Below, one piece after another: positions 8,927-17,048 of a stretch of 64,000 nucleotides of DNA. Source of the stretch: Arthrobacter sp. C9C5 (GTDB lineage: Bacteria > Actinomycetota > Actinomycetes > Actinomycetales > Micrococcaceae); assembly GCF_013359735.1 (NCBI RefSeq), contig NZ_JABFMX010000010.1, positions 62,001 through 126,000 on the forward strand, read 5' to 3'. The notes under the pieces were generated by a model. It worked only from the letters and a program-made list of their open reading frames with translations. It had not been told where the DNA came from and ran no database searches. Each line of letters starts with the position of its first letter. Position 1 is the first letter of the stretch. The position numbers were made by a program, and so were the translations under genes.

Positions 8927-10658
8927 CTTTCAGCTACTGAACGCCGGCGGCGAAAAAATCGCCGTCCGCAAGGACCTCCGGGTCCCGATGCGGGACGGCG
9001 TCGAGCTCGCCGCCGACGCGTATCAGTGCCCGGAGGACAAGCCGCGGCCCGCGCTGGTGGCCTTGAGCCCCTACGGCAAGGAGCTGCAGGCCCTCGCCTT
9101 GACCACCCCGCCGCAGCGGCGCCCCAGCCCGATGTGGGACGGCTGCATCGAGGCCGGCGACATTGCCCGCATCGTCAAGGAGGACTACGTCCACGTCATC
9201 GGCGACCTGCGCGGCTCCGGCCATTCCGGCGGCGAGCACATCGGCAACTACAACGCCGGCGGCGTATCCCTGGGCGAGGACGCCTACGACTTCATCGAGT
9301 GGGTCGCCGCGCAGCCATGGTGCGACGGGAACGTCGGCATGGTGGGCATCTCCTACTTCGGGTCCATGCAGGTGCTGGCCGCGGCCGAACGGCCGCCGCA
9401 CCTGAAGGCGATCTTCGTCTCCGGCGGACACTACGACTTCTACGAGACGACCTACCACGGCGGCATCATGTGGTTCATGCCGCGCGCCGCCCGGGAGGGC
9501 CGCGGCGGTGATTCCGGCTGGGCGTTCACCGATAACGTCAAGTCCCGCATGATCGAGAAGTACTCCCCCGGGGAACTGAAGGAGCTCGTCGCCAAGCGTC
9601 TTCAGGATCCCGACGTCGCCGCCTGGCCGAACCTGGTCCATGTCCTGCACTACCCGAAGAACCACGAAGCCTGGTTCGACATCGTCATGAACGAGCTGGA
9701 CGGGGACTGGTACGAGGAGCGCAACCCCATCACGCTGGCCCCCAACATCGACATCCCGGTCTGGCTGCAGATCGACCAGGGCCGCGGCTGGACCATGGAC
9801 GGCACGATCGAGCTGTTCAACGAGCTGAAGGGGCCCAAGAAGCTGGACATCGGCCCCTACCCGCCGATGCAGTCGCGGCCCTTCATCGAGGAACACGACA
9901 AGATGTTCCGCTGGTACGACTACTGGATCAAGGGCATCGACAACGGCGTCATGGACGAGCCGGCCGTGAGCGTCTTCGTGGAGGGTTCCCGCGAGCTCGT
10001 GACCGCCGAGGCGTGGCCGCCGAAGGACATCGAGTACAAGTCCCTTTACCTGCGCCCGCGGCACAAACTGTCGACCGAGCCGGAACCGATGGGATCGGAA
10101 TACGCGGCGCCGGACGGTTTCTACCAGGCGCCGCTGACGGTGACAGACAAGGTGGAGATCATCAGCTGGTCCACCCCGCCGTTCGAGGAGGACACGGAGA
10201 TGATCGGCACCGGCGCCGCGCACATTTTCGCGGAGATCGACCAGCCGGACACCAACTTCATCCTCCGCCTGTGGGACTACGCGCCCAACGGCAAGCGCCA
10301 GCTCATCACGAGCGGCTACCTCAAGGCCTCACACCGCGAGCTCGACGAACGGAGCACCGAGGGCAGCCCGGTCCACCCGCACACCCGCTCCGTTCCGGTT
10401 GAACCCGGGGCGATCGAGGAATACGTGCTGCGCCTGTACCCGTTCGCGAACACCTTCACGCCCGGCCACACGCTGACCGTAGAGCTGTCGAACGACGAGC
10501 CGCTGGCCGACGAGCACAACGCGCTGCTGCCGCCGGACGCCTTCCACCTGCCGGTGGGCCGGCCCGTCACGCACAAAATCTACCGAGACGCAGCCCACCC
10601 GTCCCGGCTGGTGCTGCCATTCACCACGCAGCCGTCGCTCAAGGACACGGCGGAGTGA
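8919..10658 (+). CDS. CocE/NonD family hydrolase
   Basis: 579 residues. The N-terminal alpha/beta-hydrolase domain carries the nucleophile elbow GISYFGS (Ser145), and the C-terminal ~200 residues form the jelly-roll domain of X-prolyl dipeptidyl peptidase/cocaine-esterase proteins. There is no signal peptide, so it acts inside the cell. The family hydrolyses esters (cocaine esterase, glutaryl acylases) or N-terminal acyl bonds. It is the last gene of the hydrolase run and overlaps the previous gene by 8 bp. The substrate is unknown. Confidence 0.9.
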   Translation: MDDFQLLNAGGEKIAVRKDLRVPMRDGVELAADAYQCPEDKPRPALVALSPYGKELQALALTTPPQRRPSPMWDGCIEAGDIARIVKEDYVHVIGDLRGSGHSGGEHIGNYNAGGVSLGEDAYDFIEWVAAQPWCDGNVGMVGISYFGSMQVLAAAERPPHLKAIFVSGGHYDFYETTYHGGIMWFMPRAAREGRGGDSGWAFTDNVKSRMIEKYSPGELKELVAKRLQDPDVAAWPNLVHVLHYPKNHEAWFDIVMNELDGDWYEERNPITLAPNIDIPVWLQIDQGRGWTMDGTIELFNELKGPKKLDIGPYPPMQSRPFIEEHDKMFRWYDYWIKGIDNGVMDEPAVSVFVEGSRELVTAEAWPPKDIEYKSLYLRPRHKLSTEPEPMGSEYAAPDGFYQAPLTVTDKVEIISWSTPPFEEDTEMIGTGAAHIFAEIDQPDTNFILRLWDYAPNGKRQLITSGYLKASHRELDERSTEGSPVHPHTRSVPVEPGAIEEYVLRLYPFANTFTPGHTLTVELSNDEPLADEHNALLPPDAFHLPVGRPVTHKIYRDAAHPSRLVLPFTTQPSLKDTAE

Positions 10659-10669
10659 GCTGAAAGGGC

Positions 10670-10766
10670 TGCGCTCCTGCCCAGTTACCTTCCTCGAATC
10701 CGCTTCCGTGCCGGGGACACACCGGCCGGCTGCGCGTGTCGGACCTGGTAACTGGGCTGGAGCGCA
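10670..10766. repeat. Long imperfect palindrome between CocE-like and tetR genes
   Basis: The 20 bases at 10670-10689 reappear inverted at 10747-10766 with one mismatch, separated by 57 bases. The arms include GCCCAGTTACC and GGTAACTGGGC. The 97-bp unit sits directly after a stop codon. It could be a transcript-ending or mRNA-stabilising structure, a small palindromic repeat element, or an extended operator for the adjacent TetR gene. Confidence 0.6.
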
Positions 10767-10810
10767 CGGTCCGAGAGAAGGCACCGGCGGGTTGTGCTAG
10801 ATTTCGGCCC

Positions 10811-11515
10811 ATGACCTCGCATCCGCCAAGCCACCATGCCGACGCGCCCGCCGCCGCCGCTATCGGGCTGTTGGCGAGGCAGGGCTATGACGCAACGTCC
10901 GTAGAAGACCTTGCGGACGCCGCGGGCATGAGCCGCAGCACCTTCTTCCGGAAGTTCGGCTCCAAGGAGGATGTCGTCTTCGCCGACCACGAGCGGATCC
11001 TGCGGCAAGTGACGGACAGCCTGGCGGAAACGATGCAGGAACCACTGGCAGCCATCGGGGACGCGGCGCTGCTGGTTTTCAACCACCACTTGCGGAACGG
11101 GGAAACGTCCCGGGCGCGCTATGAGCTGATGCAGGCCGTTCCCGCGCTCCGGGACCGGGAGCTGGTCACCTCGCACCGGTACGAGCGGGCGTTCCTCCAG
11201 CACCTGCTGGACAGGCTGCCCGACGCCGAGCACCGCGAGTACAAGGCCGTCTCCTTCGCCGCGGCTGTCGTCGCGGTCCACAACGCCTTCCTCCGGCGGT
11301 GGCTTCGCAGCGGGGCGGCCCAGGAAACGGAGACGGCCGCCCGGGACAGAGCAACGGCGCTGGCGAACGAGCTTCACGCCCTCTCCGAGATCTTCCGGCC
11401 GGCCTTGCTGGGCTCCGGCCCGGCGCACCCGTCCCCGGCCGTCGTCGTGACCGTCCTCGCGGCGGGCGCAGATAAGGACGCGATAGTGCAGGCTGTCCGG
11501 GATGCCCTGCCCTAG
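10811..11515 (+). CDS. TetR family regulator
   Basis: 234 residues from the ATG at 10811. A typical TetR helix-turn-helix lies at about residues 15-60 (ATSVEDLADAAGMSRSTFFRKFGSK), followed by an all-helical ligand domain. The upstream in-frame extension lacks a ribosome site. It stands between the hydrolase genes and the beta-oxidation genes of the cluster, and near-identical TGTGG-N6-CCACA palindromes precede the transcription units on both sides, so it is the likely pathway repressor with a pathway compound or its CoA ester as inducer. Confidence 0.88.
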   Translation: MTSHPPSHHADAPAAAAIGLLARQGYDATSVEDLADAAGMSRSTFFRKFGSKEDVVFADHERILRQVTDSLAETMQEPLAAIGDAALLVFNHHLRNGETSRARYELMQAVPALRDRELVTSHRYERAFLQHLLDRLPDAEHREYKAVSFAAAVVAVHNAFLRRWLRSGAAQETETAARDRATALANELHALSEIFRPALLGSGPAHPSPAVVVTVLAAGADKDAIVQAVRDALP

Positions 11516-11582
11516 GCCCGCCACAGCCCTTCTGACACTTAGTTCCTTGACGTGAGACTCCGTTTCAATGCATCCTTAGTCG

Positions 11583-11600
11583 GTGTGGCCTGAGCCACAC
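11583..11600. promoter_or_regulatory. Candidate operator, GTGTGG-N6-CCACAC
   Basis: Perfect 6-bp arms with a 6-bp spacer, ending 44 bp before the acyl-CoA dehydrogenase start. It matches the palindrome at 3534-3550 in arms and spacing. An upstream TTGACG (11547-11552) could be a -35 element. Confidence 0.55.
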
Positions 11601-11644
11601 TACGCGGGCCGTTGAACCCCGCGCCCCAGACAGAGGACTTACTC

Positions 11645-12901
11645 ATGACGACGACGTCGCCCGGCTCCGGGCTCACCGCCACAGCGGCCACGGACCAATT
11701 TCCGCTCGGCACGGTCGAACCCGACTACGTGCTCACCGAAGCCTTGGGCACGGATCCCGCCTCCGTGTTCGCCAAGATCAGCGACGAGGACCGCGGCTAC
11801 TGGGAACGCGCCCGCAACTTCGTCCAGGATGAGGTCATTCCCGTCATAGACGGGTACTGGGAGCGCGCCGAGTATCCGCTGCACCTGCTGCGCCGCCTCG
11901 GCGAGCTGGACTTGCTGCGCGACGGCGTCCCCGTGGAAGGGTTCCCCGCGATGAGCAGCATGGCCGCCGGCCTGGTGAACATGGAGATCAGCCGCGGCGA
12001 CGGCTCCGTGGCAACCATGATCGCCGTGCAGGGCGGTCTCGCCCTGCGGTCCATCGCGGAGTGCGGGTCTGCCGAGCAGAAGGAACGCTGGCTGCCGGCG
12101 ATTGCCGCAGGCAAGGAATACGCCGCGTTTGCGCTTACGGAACCGACCCACGGCTCGGATTCGGTGGCCCTTGAATCCACGGCCACCAGCACGGAGGGCG
12201 GCTTCCTTCTCAACGGCGAGAAGAAGTGGATCGGCAACGGCTCGGTCGGCGGCGTCAGCGTGGTGTGGGCCAGGGGTGAGGACGGCCAGGTTCACGGCTA
12301 TCTGGTACCGCAGGACTCCCCCGGCTACTCCGCTACGAAGATCGAAGGCAAGCTGGCCTTGCGTGCCATCTGGCAGGCCCACATCCGGCTCGAAAGCGTC
12401 TTCGTCCCGCAAGAGAACGTACTGCCGGGGGCGCGGACCTTCAAGGACACGGCCCGCGTGCTGCTGGCGACCCGGCTCGGAGTCGCTTGGTCCGCCGTCG
12501 GACACGCCACCGCCTGCTACGAAACCGCCGTTCAGTACGCCAAGCAGCGCGTGCAGTTCGGCCGGCCGCTGGCGGCTTCCCAGATCGTGCAGGAAAGACT
12601 GGCCCGGATGCTCAGCGAACTGGCCACCATGCAGCTGATGGTCGTCCAGATGACCCGCCTCGATGAAGAAGGGTCGCTCACCCCCGAACAAGCCTCACTG
12701 GCCAAATACACCTGCACCCGCACGGCCCGCGGCATTGCCTCCAATGCCCGGGATCTCCTCGGCGGCAACGGCATCCTGCTGGCCAACCGCGTCGCCCGGC
12801 ACCTCGCCGACATCGAAGCCATCCACACCTACGAAGGCACCGAGACCATGCAGGCCCTCATCATCGGGCGCGGGATCACTGGCTCCTCCGCCTTCGCCTG
12901 A
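11645..12901 (+). CDS. Acyl-CoA dehydrogenase (glutaryl-CoA dehydrogenase-like group)
   Basis: 418 residues from the ATG at 11645, chosen over an upstream ATG because GAGGACTTACTC gives the ribosome site. Family marks are FALTEPTHGSD in the FAD-binding middle domain, KKWIGNG, and the C-terminal HTYEGTE whose Glu is the expected catalytic base in this subgroup. It oxidises an acyl-CoA to the enoyl-CoA with FAD and electron-transfer flavoprotein. It is paralogous to the protein at 44119, the two sharing the ending GR-ITG-SAF. It is followed by a thiolase and a CoA ligase in one operon. Confidence 0.93.
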   Translation: MTTTSPGSGLTATAATDQFPLGTVEPDYVLTEALGTDPASVFAKISDEDRGYWERARNFVQDEVIPVIDGYWERAEYPLHLLRRLGELDLLRDGVPVEGFPAMSSMAAGLVNMEISRGDGSVATMIAVQGGLALRSIAECGSAEQKERWLPAIAAGKEYAAFALTEPTHGSDSVALESTATSTEGGFLLNGEKKWIGNGSVGGVSVVWARGEDGQVHGYLVPQDSPGYSATKIEGKLALRAIWQAHIRLESVFVPQENVLPGARTFKDTARVLLATRLGVAWSAVGHATACYETAVQYAKQRVQFGRPLAASQIVQERLARMLSELATMQLMVVQMTRLDEEGSLTPEQASLAKYTCTRTARGIASNARDLLGGNGILLANRVARHLADIEAIHTYEGTETMQALIIGRGITGSSAFA

Positions 12902-12935
12902 TCAGCACTGCGCCTGCCAACCCGAAAGGACTTTC

Positions 12936-14132
12936 ATGAACCAGAACGCCAACATCCCCGTCATCCTCGGCGGTGCCCGGACACCCTTCGGCCGATTCCG
13001 CGGCGGCCTGACGGCCTTCTCGTCCAGCGAGCTCGGCGCCCACGCCATCCGCGCCGCGCTGGAGCGCACCGGTGTCTCCCCGGAACAGGTCGGCGCGGTC
13101 ATCGTCGGCCAGGTCATCCAGGCCGGCGCCGGCCAGGGCCCCGCGCGCCAGGCCAGTCTGGCCGCCGGCATCGGCCGGGACGTCCCCACCGTCACGATCA
13201 ACAAACTCTGCCTCTCCGGGCTCACGGCCGTCATCGACGCCGCCCGGATGATCCGGGCCGGGGAGGCCGACTTCATCGTCGCCGCCGGCCAGGAATCCAT
13301 GACCAACGCCCCGCACCTGGTCCCGGGGCTGCGCGCAGGTGTCGTCATCGGTGACGCACCCATGCTCGACTCCCTGAACCACGACGGCCTGCAGGACCCC
13401 GTCAGTGGCAAACTGATGGGCGAAGCCACCGACGCAGGAAACGCCGAGCGGGGCATCACCCGGGCCGAGCAGGACGCCGTCGCGGCCCGCTCCCACCAGC
13501 GCGCCGAGGCGGCACGCGCCGCCGGGGTGCTTGCGGAGGAAATTGCCCCCATCCAGGTGCCGCAACGCAAGGGCCCCGCCCTGACGCTGGAACACGACGA
13601 GGGAATCCGGCCGGAGACCACCGCCGAATCCCTGGCCCAGCTCCGGCCCGCCTTCTCGAAGGACGAGGCGGCCACCATCACCGCCGGTTCGGCTTCCCCG
13701 CTCTCCGATGGTGCCGCAGCCCTGGTGATCGCGAGCAAGGCCGCGGCCGAAGCGGCGGGCCTGGACTGGATCGCCGAAATCGGCGCCCACGGCCAAACCG
13801 CGGGACCGGACGGATCCCTGCACTCCCAGCCGGCCCGTGCCATTGGACGCGCCTTGTCTCAGGAGGGGCTCACCGCCGAGGACCTCGACCTCGTCGAAAT
13901 CAACGAAGCATTCGCCTCGGTCCTCATCCAGTCAGCCAACGACCTCGGCATCGAGACCGACCTCGTCAACGCCGACGGCGGCGCCATCGCCCTCGGCCAC
14001 CCGGTGGGGGCTTCGGGCGCCCGCCTGGTCCTGCACCAGGCGCTGGCCCTGAAGCGCCGCGGCGGAGGAACCGGCGTCGTCGCCCTCTGTGGCGGCGGCG
14101 GCCAGGGCGATGCCCTGATCCTCAAAGCTTAA
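12936..14132 (+). CDS. Thiolase (acetyl-CoA acetyltransferase family)
   Basis: 398 residues from the ATG at 12936, with GAAAGGAC upstream. The acyl-accepting cysteine lies in NKLCLSG, the second-site histidine in [12 protein letters not shown] and the C-terminal cysteine in [11 protein letters not shown], so both active-site cysteines are present. It cleaves a 3-oxoacyl-CoA into acetyl-CoA and a shorter acyl-CoA in the degradation direction. It lies 34 bp after the acyl-CoA dehydrogenase and 23 bp before the ligase. Confidence 0.95.
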   Translation: MNQNANIPVILGGARTPFGRFRGGLTAFSSSELGAHAIRAALERTGVSPEQVGAVIVGQVIQAGAGQGPARQASLAAGIGRDVPTVTINKLCLSGLTAVIDAARMIRAGEADFIVAAGQESMTNAPHLVPGLRAGVVIGDAPMLDSLNHDGLQDPVSGKLMGEATDAGNAERGITRAEQDAVAARSHQRAEAARAAGVLAEEIAPIQVPQRKGPALTLEHDEGIRPETTAESLAQLRPAFSKDEAATITAGSASPLSDGAAALVIASKAAAEAAGLDWIAEIGAHGQTAGPDGSLHSQPARAIGRALSQEGLTAEDLDLVEINEAFASVLIQSANDLGIETDLVNADGGAIALGHPVGASGARLVLHQALALKRRGGGTGVVALCGGGGQGDALILKA

Positions 14133-14155
14133 TCAACCCTACGAAGAGGCAGGCC

Positions 14156-15718
14156 ATGACCAACACCACCACCGGCGACGGATTCGCCACCATTTCCGTT
14201 GCGGCGATCCTGGCGGAATCCGCCAAGCGGACGCCGGACAGCGTCGCCCTGATCGTCGGTGAGGACGAGACCAGCTACGCCGAGCTGTGGCGCCAGACCA
14301 AGGCGTATGCCGGCGCGCTCCGGGACCGCGGCGTCGGCCCGGGCGACGCCGTCGCCGTCCTGATCCCCAACGTCCCGGACTTCGCCCGCGTCTATTACGC
14401 CATCCTGTCGCTGGGAGCCATCGTGGTGCCGGTGCACGCCCTGCTCAAGGCCCGTGAAATCGAGTACGTGCTTCAGGACAGCGGCGCACGCCTGATGATC
14501 TGCGCCGCCGCGCTGCTCAAGGAAGGTGCCGCCGGCGCCGCCAGCACCGGCGTCGATGTCCTGACCGTCATGGCGCCCGACGACGACGGCCTGCCCCGGC
14601 TCGAAGCCGAGGCCGCCGCGGCCGAGCCCATCCGCAGCTACGTCCCCTGCCGGCCCTCGGACACCGCGACCATCCTCTACACCTCCGGCACCACCGGCAA
14701 GCCCAAGGGCGCGCTCGGAACGCACTTCGCCCTGGTGGAACAGACCTCCGTGCTGCTGACCAGCGTGATGGACTTCAAGCCCGGCGACGTGCTGTTCGGC
14801 GGCCTGCCGCTCTTCCACACCTTCGGCCAGACCGTCGTGCTCAACGCTGGGCTGCGTGCGGGCGCCACCGTAGTTCTGATGCCGCGCTTCAGCGGCGAGG
14901 GCGCCCTGGCGCTGCTGGACCGGCACAAGGTCAACATCTTCGTCGGGGTACCGACGATGTACGTGGCGCTCCTGGAAGCGGCCAAGACGACGGCGGTCCG
15001 CCCGGCCGCACTGCGCTACGGCATCTCCGGCGGGGCGTCGCTGCCGTTGGCGGTGATGGACAAGTTCCGCGATGTGTTCGGCGTCGAGATCCACGAAGGC
15101 TACGGCCTCACCGAGACGTCCCCGGTGGCGGCCTTCAACCACGTCGGCATGGTTCCACGGCCCGGCACCATCGGGATCCCGATCTGGGGCGTCGACATCG
15201 AAATCGCGCGCGCCGAAACTGTCGAAAGCATCGAGCTGCTGCCCAACGGCGAGCTGGGCGAGCTCGTCATCCGCGGCCACCTGCTGATGAAGGGGTACTT
15301 GAACCGGCCCGAGGCCACCGCCGAGGCCGTCGTCGACGGCTGGTTCCGCACCGGGGACCTTGGCACCAAGGACGACGACGGCTACCTCACCATCGTCGAC
15401 CGCAAGAAGGACATGATCATCCGGAACGGCTACAACGTCTACCCCCGTGAGGTCGAGGAAATTCTCCTCTCCCACCCGCAGGTTGTCAGCGCCGCCGTCT
15501 ATGGAATCCCGCACGACGTGCACGGCCAGGAAATTGCGGCCGCGATTGTGCTCGATGCGGGAGCTGCCACCACCGAGACCGAGCTAATCGACTTCGCAAG
15601 CGCGCAGCTGGCTGCGTACAAGTATCCGCGCGTCATCAGGCTGCTCACGGAGCTCCCCCTCGGCCCCAGCGGGAAAATCCTCAAACGAAGCCTGGCCGCC
15701 GAGTCCACCGGGGCATAG
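14156..15718 (+). CDS. Long-chain-type acyl-CoA ligase (AMP-forming)
   Basis: 520 residues of the ANL superfamily. The P-loop YTSGTTGKPKG (about 180-190), the GYGLTETSP motif, the hinge region DRKKDMIIRNGYNVYP and the C-terminal catalytic lysine in GPSGKILKR are all in place. It activates a carboxylic acid with ATP to its CoA thioester and so feeds the dehydrogenase and thiolase before it. The substrate carboxylate is presumably made by the upstream hydrolases. Confidence 0.94.
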   Translation: MTNTTTGDGFATISVAAILAESAKRTPDSVALIVGEDETSYAELWRQTKAYAGALRDRGVGPGDAVAVLIPNVPDFARVYYAILSLGAIVVPVHALLKAREIEYVLQDSGARLMICAAALLKEGAAGAASTGVDVLTVMAPDDDGLPRLEAEAAAAEPIRSYVPCRPSDTATILYTSGTTGKPKGALGTHFALVEQTSVLLTSVMDFKPGDVLFGGLPLFHTFGQTVVLNAGLRAGATVVLMPRFSGEGALALLDRHKVNIFVGVPTMYVALLEAAKTTAVRPAALRYGISGGASLPLAVMDKFRDVFGVEIHEGYGLTETSPVAAFNHVGMVPRPGTIGIPIWGVDIEIARAETVESIELLPNGELGELVIRGHLLMKGYLNRPEATAEAVVDGWFRTGDLGTKDDDGYLTIVDRKKDMIIRNGYNVYPREVEEILLSHPQVVSAAVYGIPHDVHGQEIAAAIVLDAGAATTETELIDFASAQLAAYKYPRVIRLLTELPLGPSGKILKRSLAAESTGA

Positions 15719-15740
15719 GCAGCCACCAGCCGGGGTCCGT

Positions 15741-15974
15741 TCAGCCGGCCGGGCCCCAGGCCAGCAGCGCTTCGAGGTCGCGGGCCGTGGAGTCCAGCCT
15801 GGCGATCGTGTCCCGTTGGATCGACCGCAGGTACTCGGCGTCCGACTCGCCGTCCTGCACCCAGTCCTCGTCTCCCGGTGCATCCATCGCCTGGCGCGTG
15901 TTGGCTGTCGCGATCCTGACGTTTTCCAGCATCGCGCGCAACCGGTCCTCAGTGGTGGGGGTCTCGGCATTCAT
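15741..15974 (-). CDS. Small acidic hypothetical protein
   Basis: 77 residues with no family recognised. Composition is acidic and mostly helical, without cysteine or a signal peptide. A strong ribosome site (AAGGAGGACAC) precedes the ATG at 15974, supporting translation. It runs opposite to the CoA ligase and ends 22 bp from it. The arsenic-locus acetyltransferase is just upstream on the same strand. Confidence 0.6.
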   Translation of the reverse strand: MNAETPTTEDRLRAMLENVRIATANTRQAMDAPGDEDWVQDGESDAEYLRSIQRDTIARLDSTARDLEALLAWGPAG

Positions 15975-16050
15975 GTGTCCTCCTTGCTTTCGGCCCTGTT
16001 GCCAGGTCCCAAGGACTACCCTTGCCGCCGCGGAACGGACAGCACAAGAA

Positions 16051-16575
16051 CTAAAGGACCTGTGTGCGCCGTTCGATCAGGACGGTGTCCCGCCATTGCC
16101 CTGCTGCAGGGCCGTGGCCCATCCGGGCAATCTTTTCCCGTCGGCCGACCACCCTGAACCCGTGGGCAAGGTGCAGCCTCAGGCTCTGCTCGTTCTCAGG
16201 GAACACGCTCGCCTGGATGGTCCAGATGCCGTCCTGTTCCGTCGAGGCGATCAAGGACCGGAGGAGGACGGATCCAATCCGCCGGCCCCGCGCTGCCTCG
16301 GCAATGTAGATGGAGTGTTCTACCACGCCGGAGTACACCGGGCGGCCGGAGACGGCGGAGACAGCCGCCCAGCCGAGAATCCCGACGTCGGGCGCGTCCG
16401 CCACCAGGCGGTGGGAAGCAAGCCGCGCGCCGTCAAACCGGGCCCAGTCCGGCGCCTCAACCTCGAACGTCGCCTGCCCGGTCGCGATTCCCTCGCTGTA
16501 GATCCGCTGGACATCGGGCCAGTCCGATTCCCGCATCGGTCGGACAGTGACGTCCGGCGCGGCGGCCAGGCTCAC
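16051..16575 (-). CDS. arsN1: GNAT N-acetyltransferase, ArsN1/phosphinothricin type
   Basis: 174 residues. The acetyl-CoA motif A appears as the SIYIAEAARGRRIGSVLL segment, with the VRPMRESDW start and the GxATFE stretch typical of the phosphinothricin/arsinothricin acetyltransferase group. Family members acetylate the amino group of phosphinothricin, methionine sulfoximine or the organoarsenical antibiotic arsinothricin. Its start overlaps the stop of arsR by ATGA, which makes an arsinothricin-detoxifying role plausible. The function is inferred from family and context. Confidence 0.75.
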   Translation of the reverse strand: MSLAAAPDVTVRPMRESDWPDVQRIYSEGIATGQATFEVEAPDWARFDGARLASHRLVADAPDVGILGWAAVSAVSGRPVYSGVVEHSIYIAEAARGRRIGSVLLRSLIASTEQDGIWTIQASVFPENEQSLRLHLAHGFRVVGRREKIARMGHGPAAGQWRDTVLIERRTQVL

Positions 16576-16922
16576 AGGGAAGCCAGCAGGCCGGCCGTCT
16601 GCTCAAGGGCGCCGGGAACGAGGGAGTAATAAGCCCAGGTGCCGCGCTTTTCACGGTGCAGCAGGCCGGCGTCGACCAGAATCTTGAGGTGGTGTGACAC
16701 GGTGGGCTGGCCCAGGTCAAGCGGCTCGGTGAGATCGCAGACACACGCTTCCCCGTCACCGGTGCCCTTGACGATGGAGAGCAGCCGGAGCCTGTTGGGG
16801 TCGGAGAGGGCCTTGAAGACGAGGGCCTTTCGCTGCGCGTCCTCTGCACTGAGGACCGGCTGACCGGACGGTGCACAGCAGGCCTCGTCGAGGGCCGGTT
16901 CAAGGGTTTGCAGGGAATTCAT
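16572..16922 (-). CDS. arsR: ArsR-type arsenic-responsive repressor
   Basis: 116 residues from the ATG at 16922; an in-frame ATG at 16949 would add 9 residues, and neither has a clear ribosome site. The winged helix-turn-helix includes ALSDPNRLRLLSI and GQPTVSHHLK. The metalloid site is the ACVCDLTEPL segment with a Cys-Val-Cys pair, and an N-terminal EACCAPSG adds two more cysteines. It represses its own operon and the divergent acr3 operon until As(III) binds. A 29-bp inverted repeat lies just upstream. Confidence 0.93.
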   Translation of the reverse strand: MNSLQTLEPALDEACCAPSGQPVLSAEDAQRKALVFKALSDPNRLRLLSIVKGTGDGEACVCDLTEPLDLGQPTVSHHLKILVDAGLLHREKRGTWAYYSLVPGALEQTAGLLASL

Positions 16923-16942
16923 GTGTCTATTATGCACATGGA

Positions 16943-16981
16943 TTGACATTCATCGATATAGTTGGCAATACTTCATATCGA
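16943..16981. promoter_or_regulatory. Divergent arsR/acr3 promoter with candidate ArsR operator
   Basis: TCGATAT (16953-16959) and ATATCGA (16975-16981) form a perfect 7-bp inverted repeat 15 bp apart. On the minus strand TTGTCG (16982-16977) and CTATAT (16961-16956), 17 bp apart, look like arsR -35 and -10 boxes and overlap both arms. On the plus strand TTGACA (16943-16948) precedes an AATACT (16967-16972). ArsR bound here would block both promoters. Confidence 0.55.
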
Positions 16982-17048
16982 CAAGCATCAATCTTTCGCA
17001 GAACAGCGGAACATGAGCAGGGCCGCGCCAGCGCAGCATAGGAGTTCA

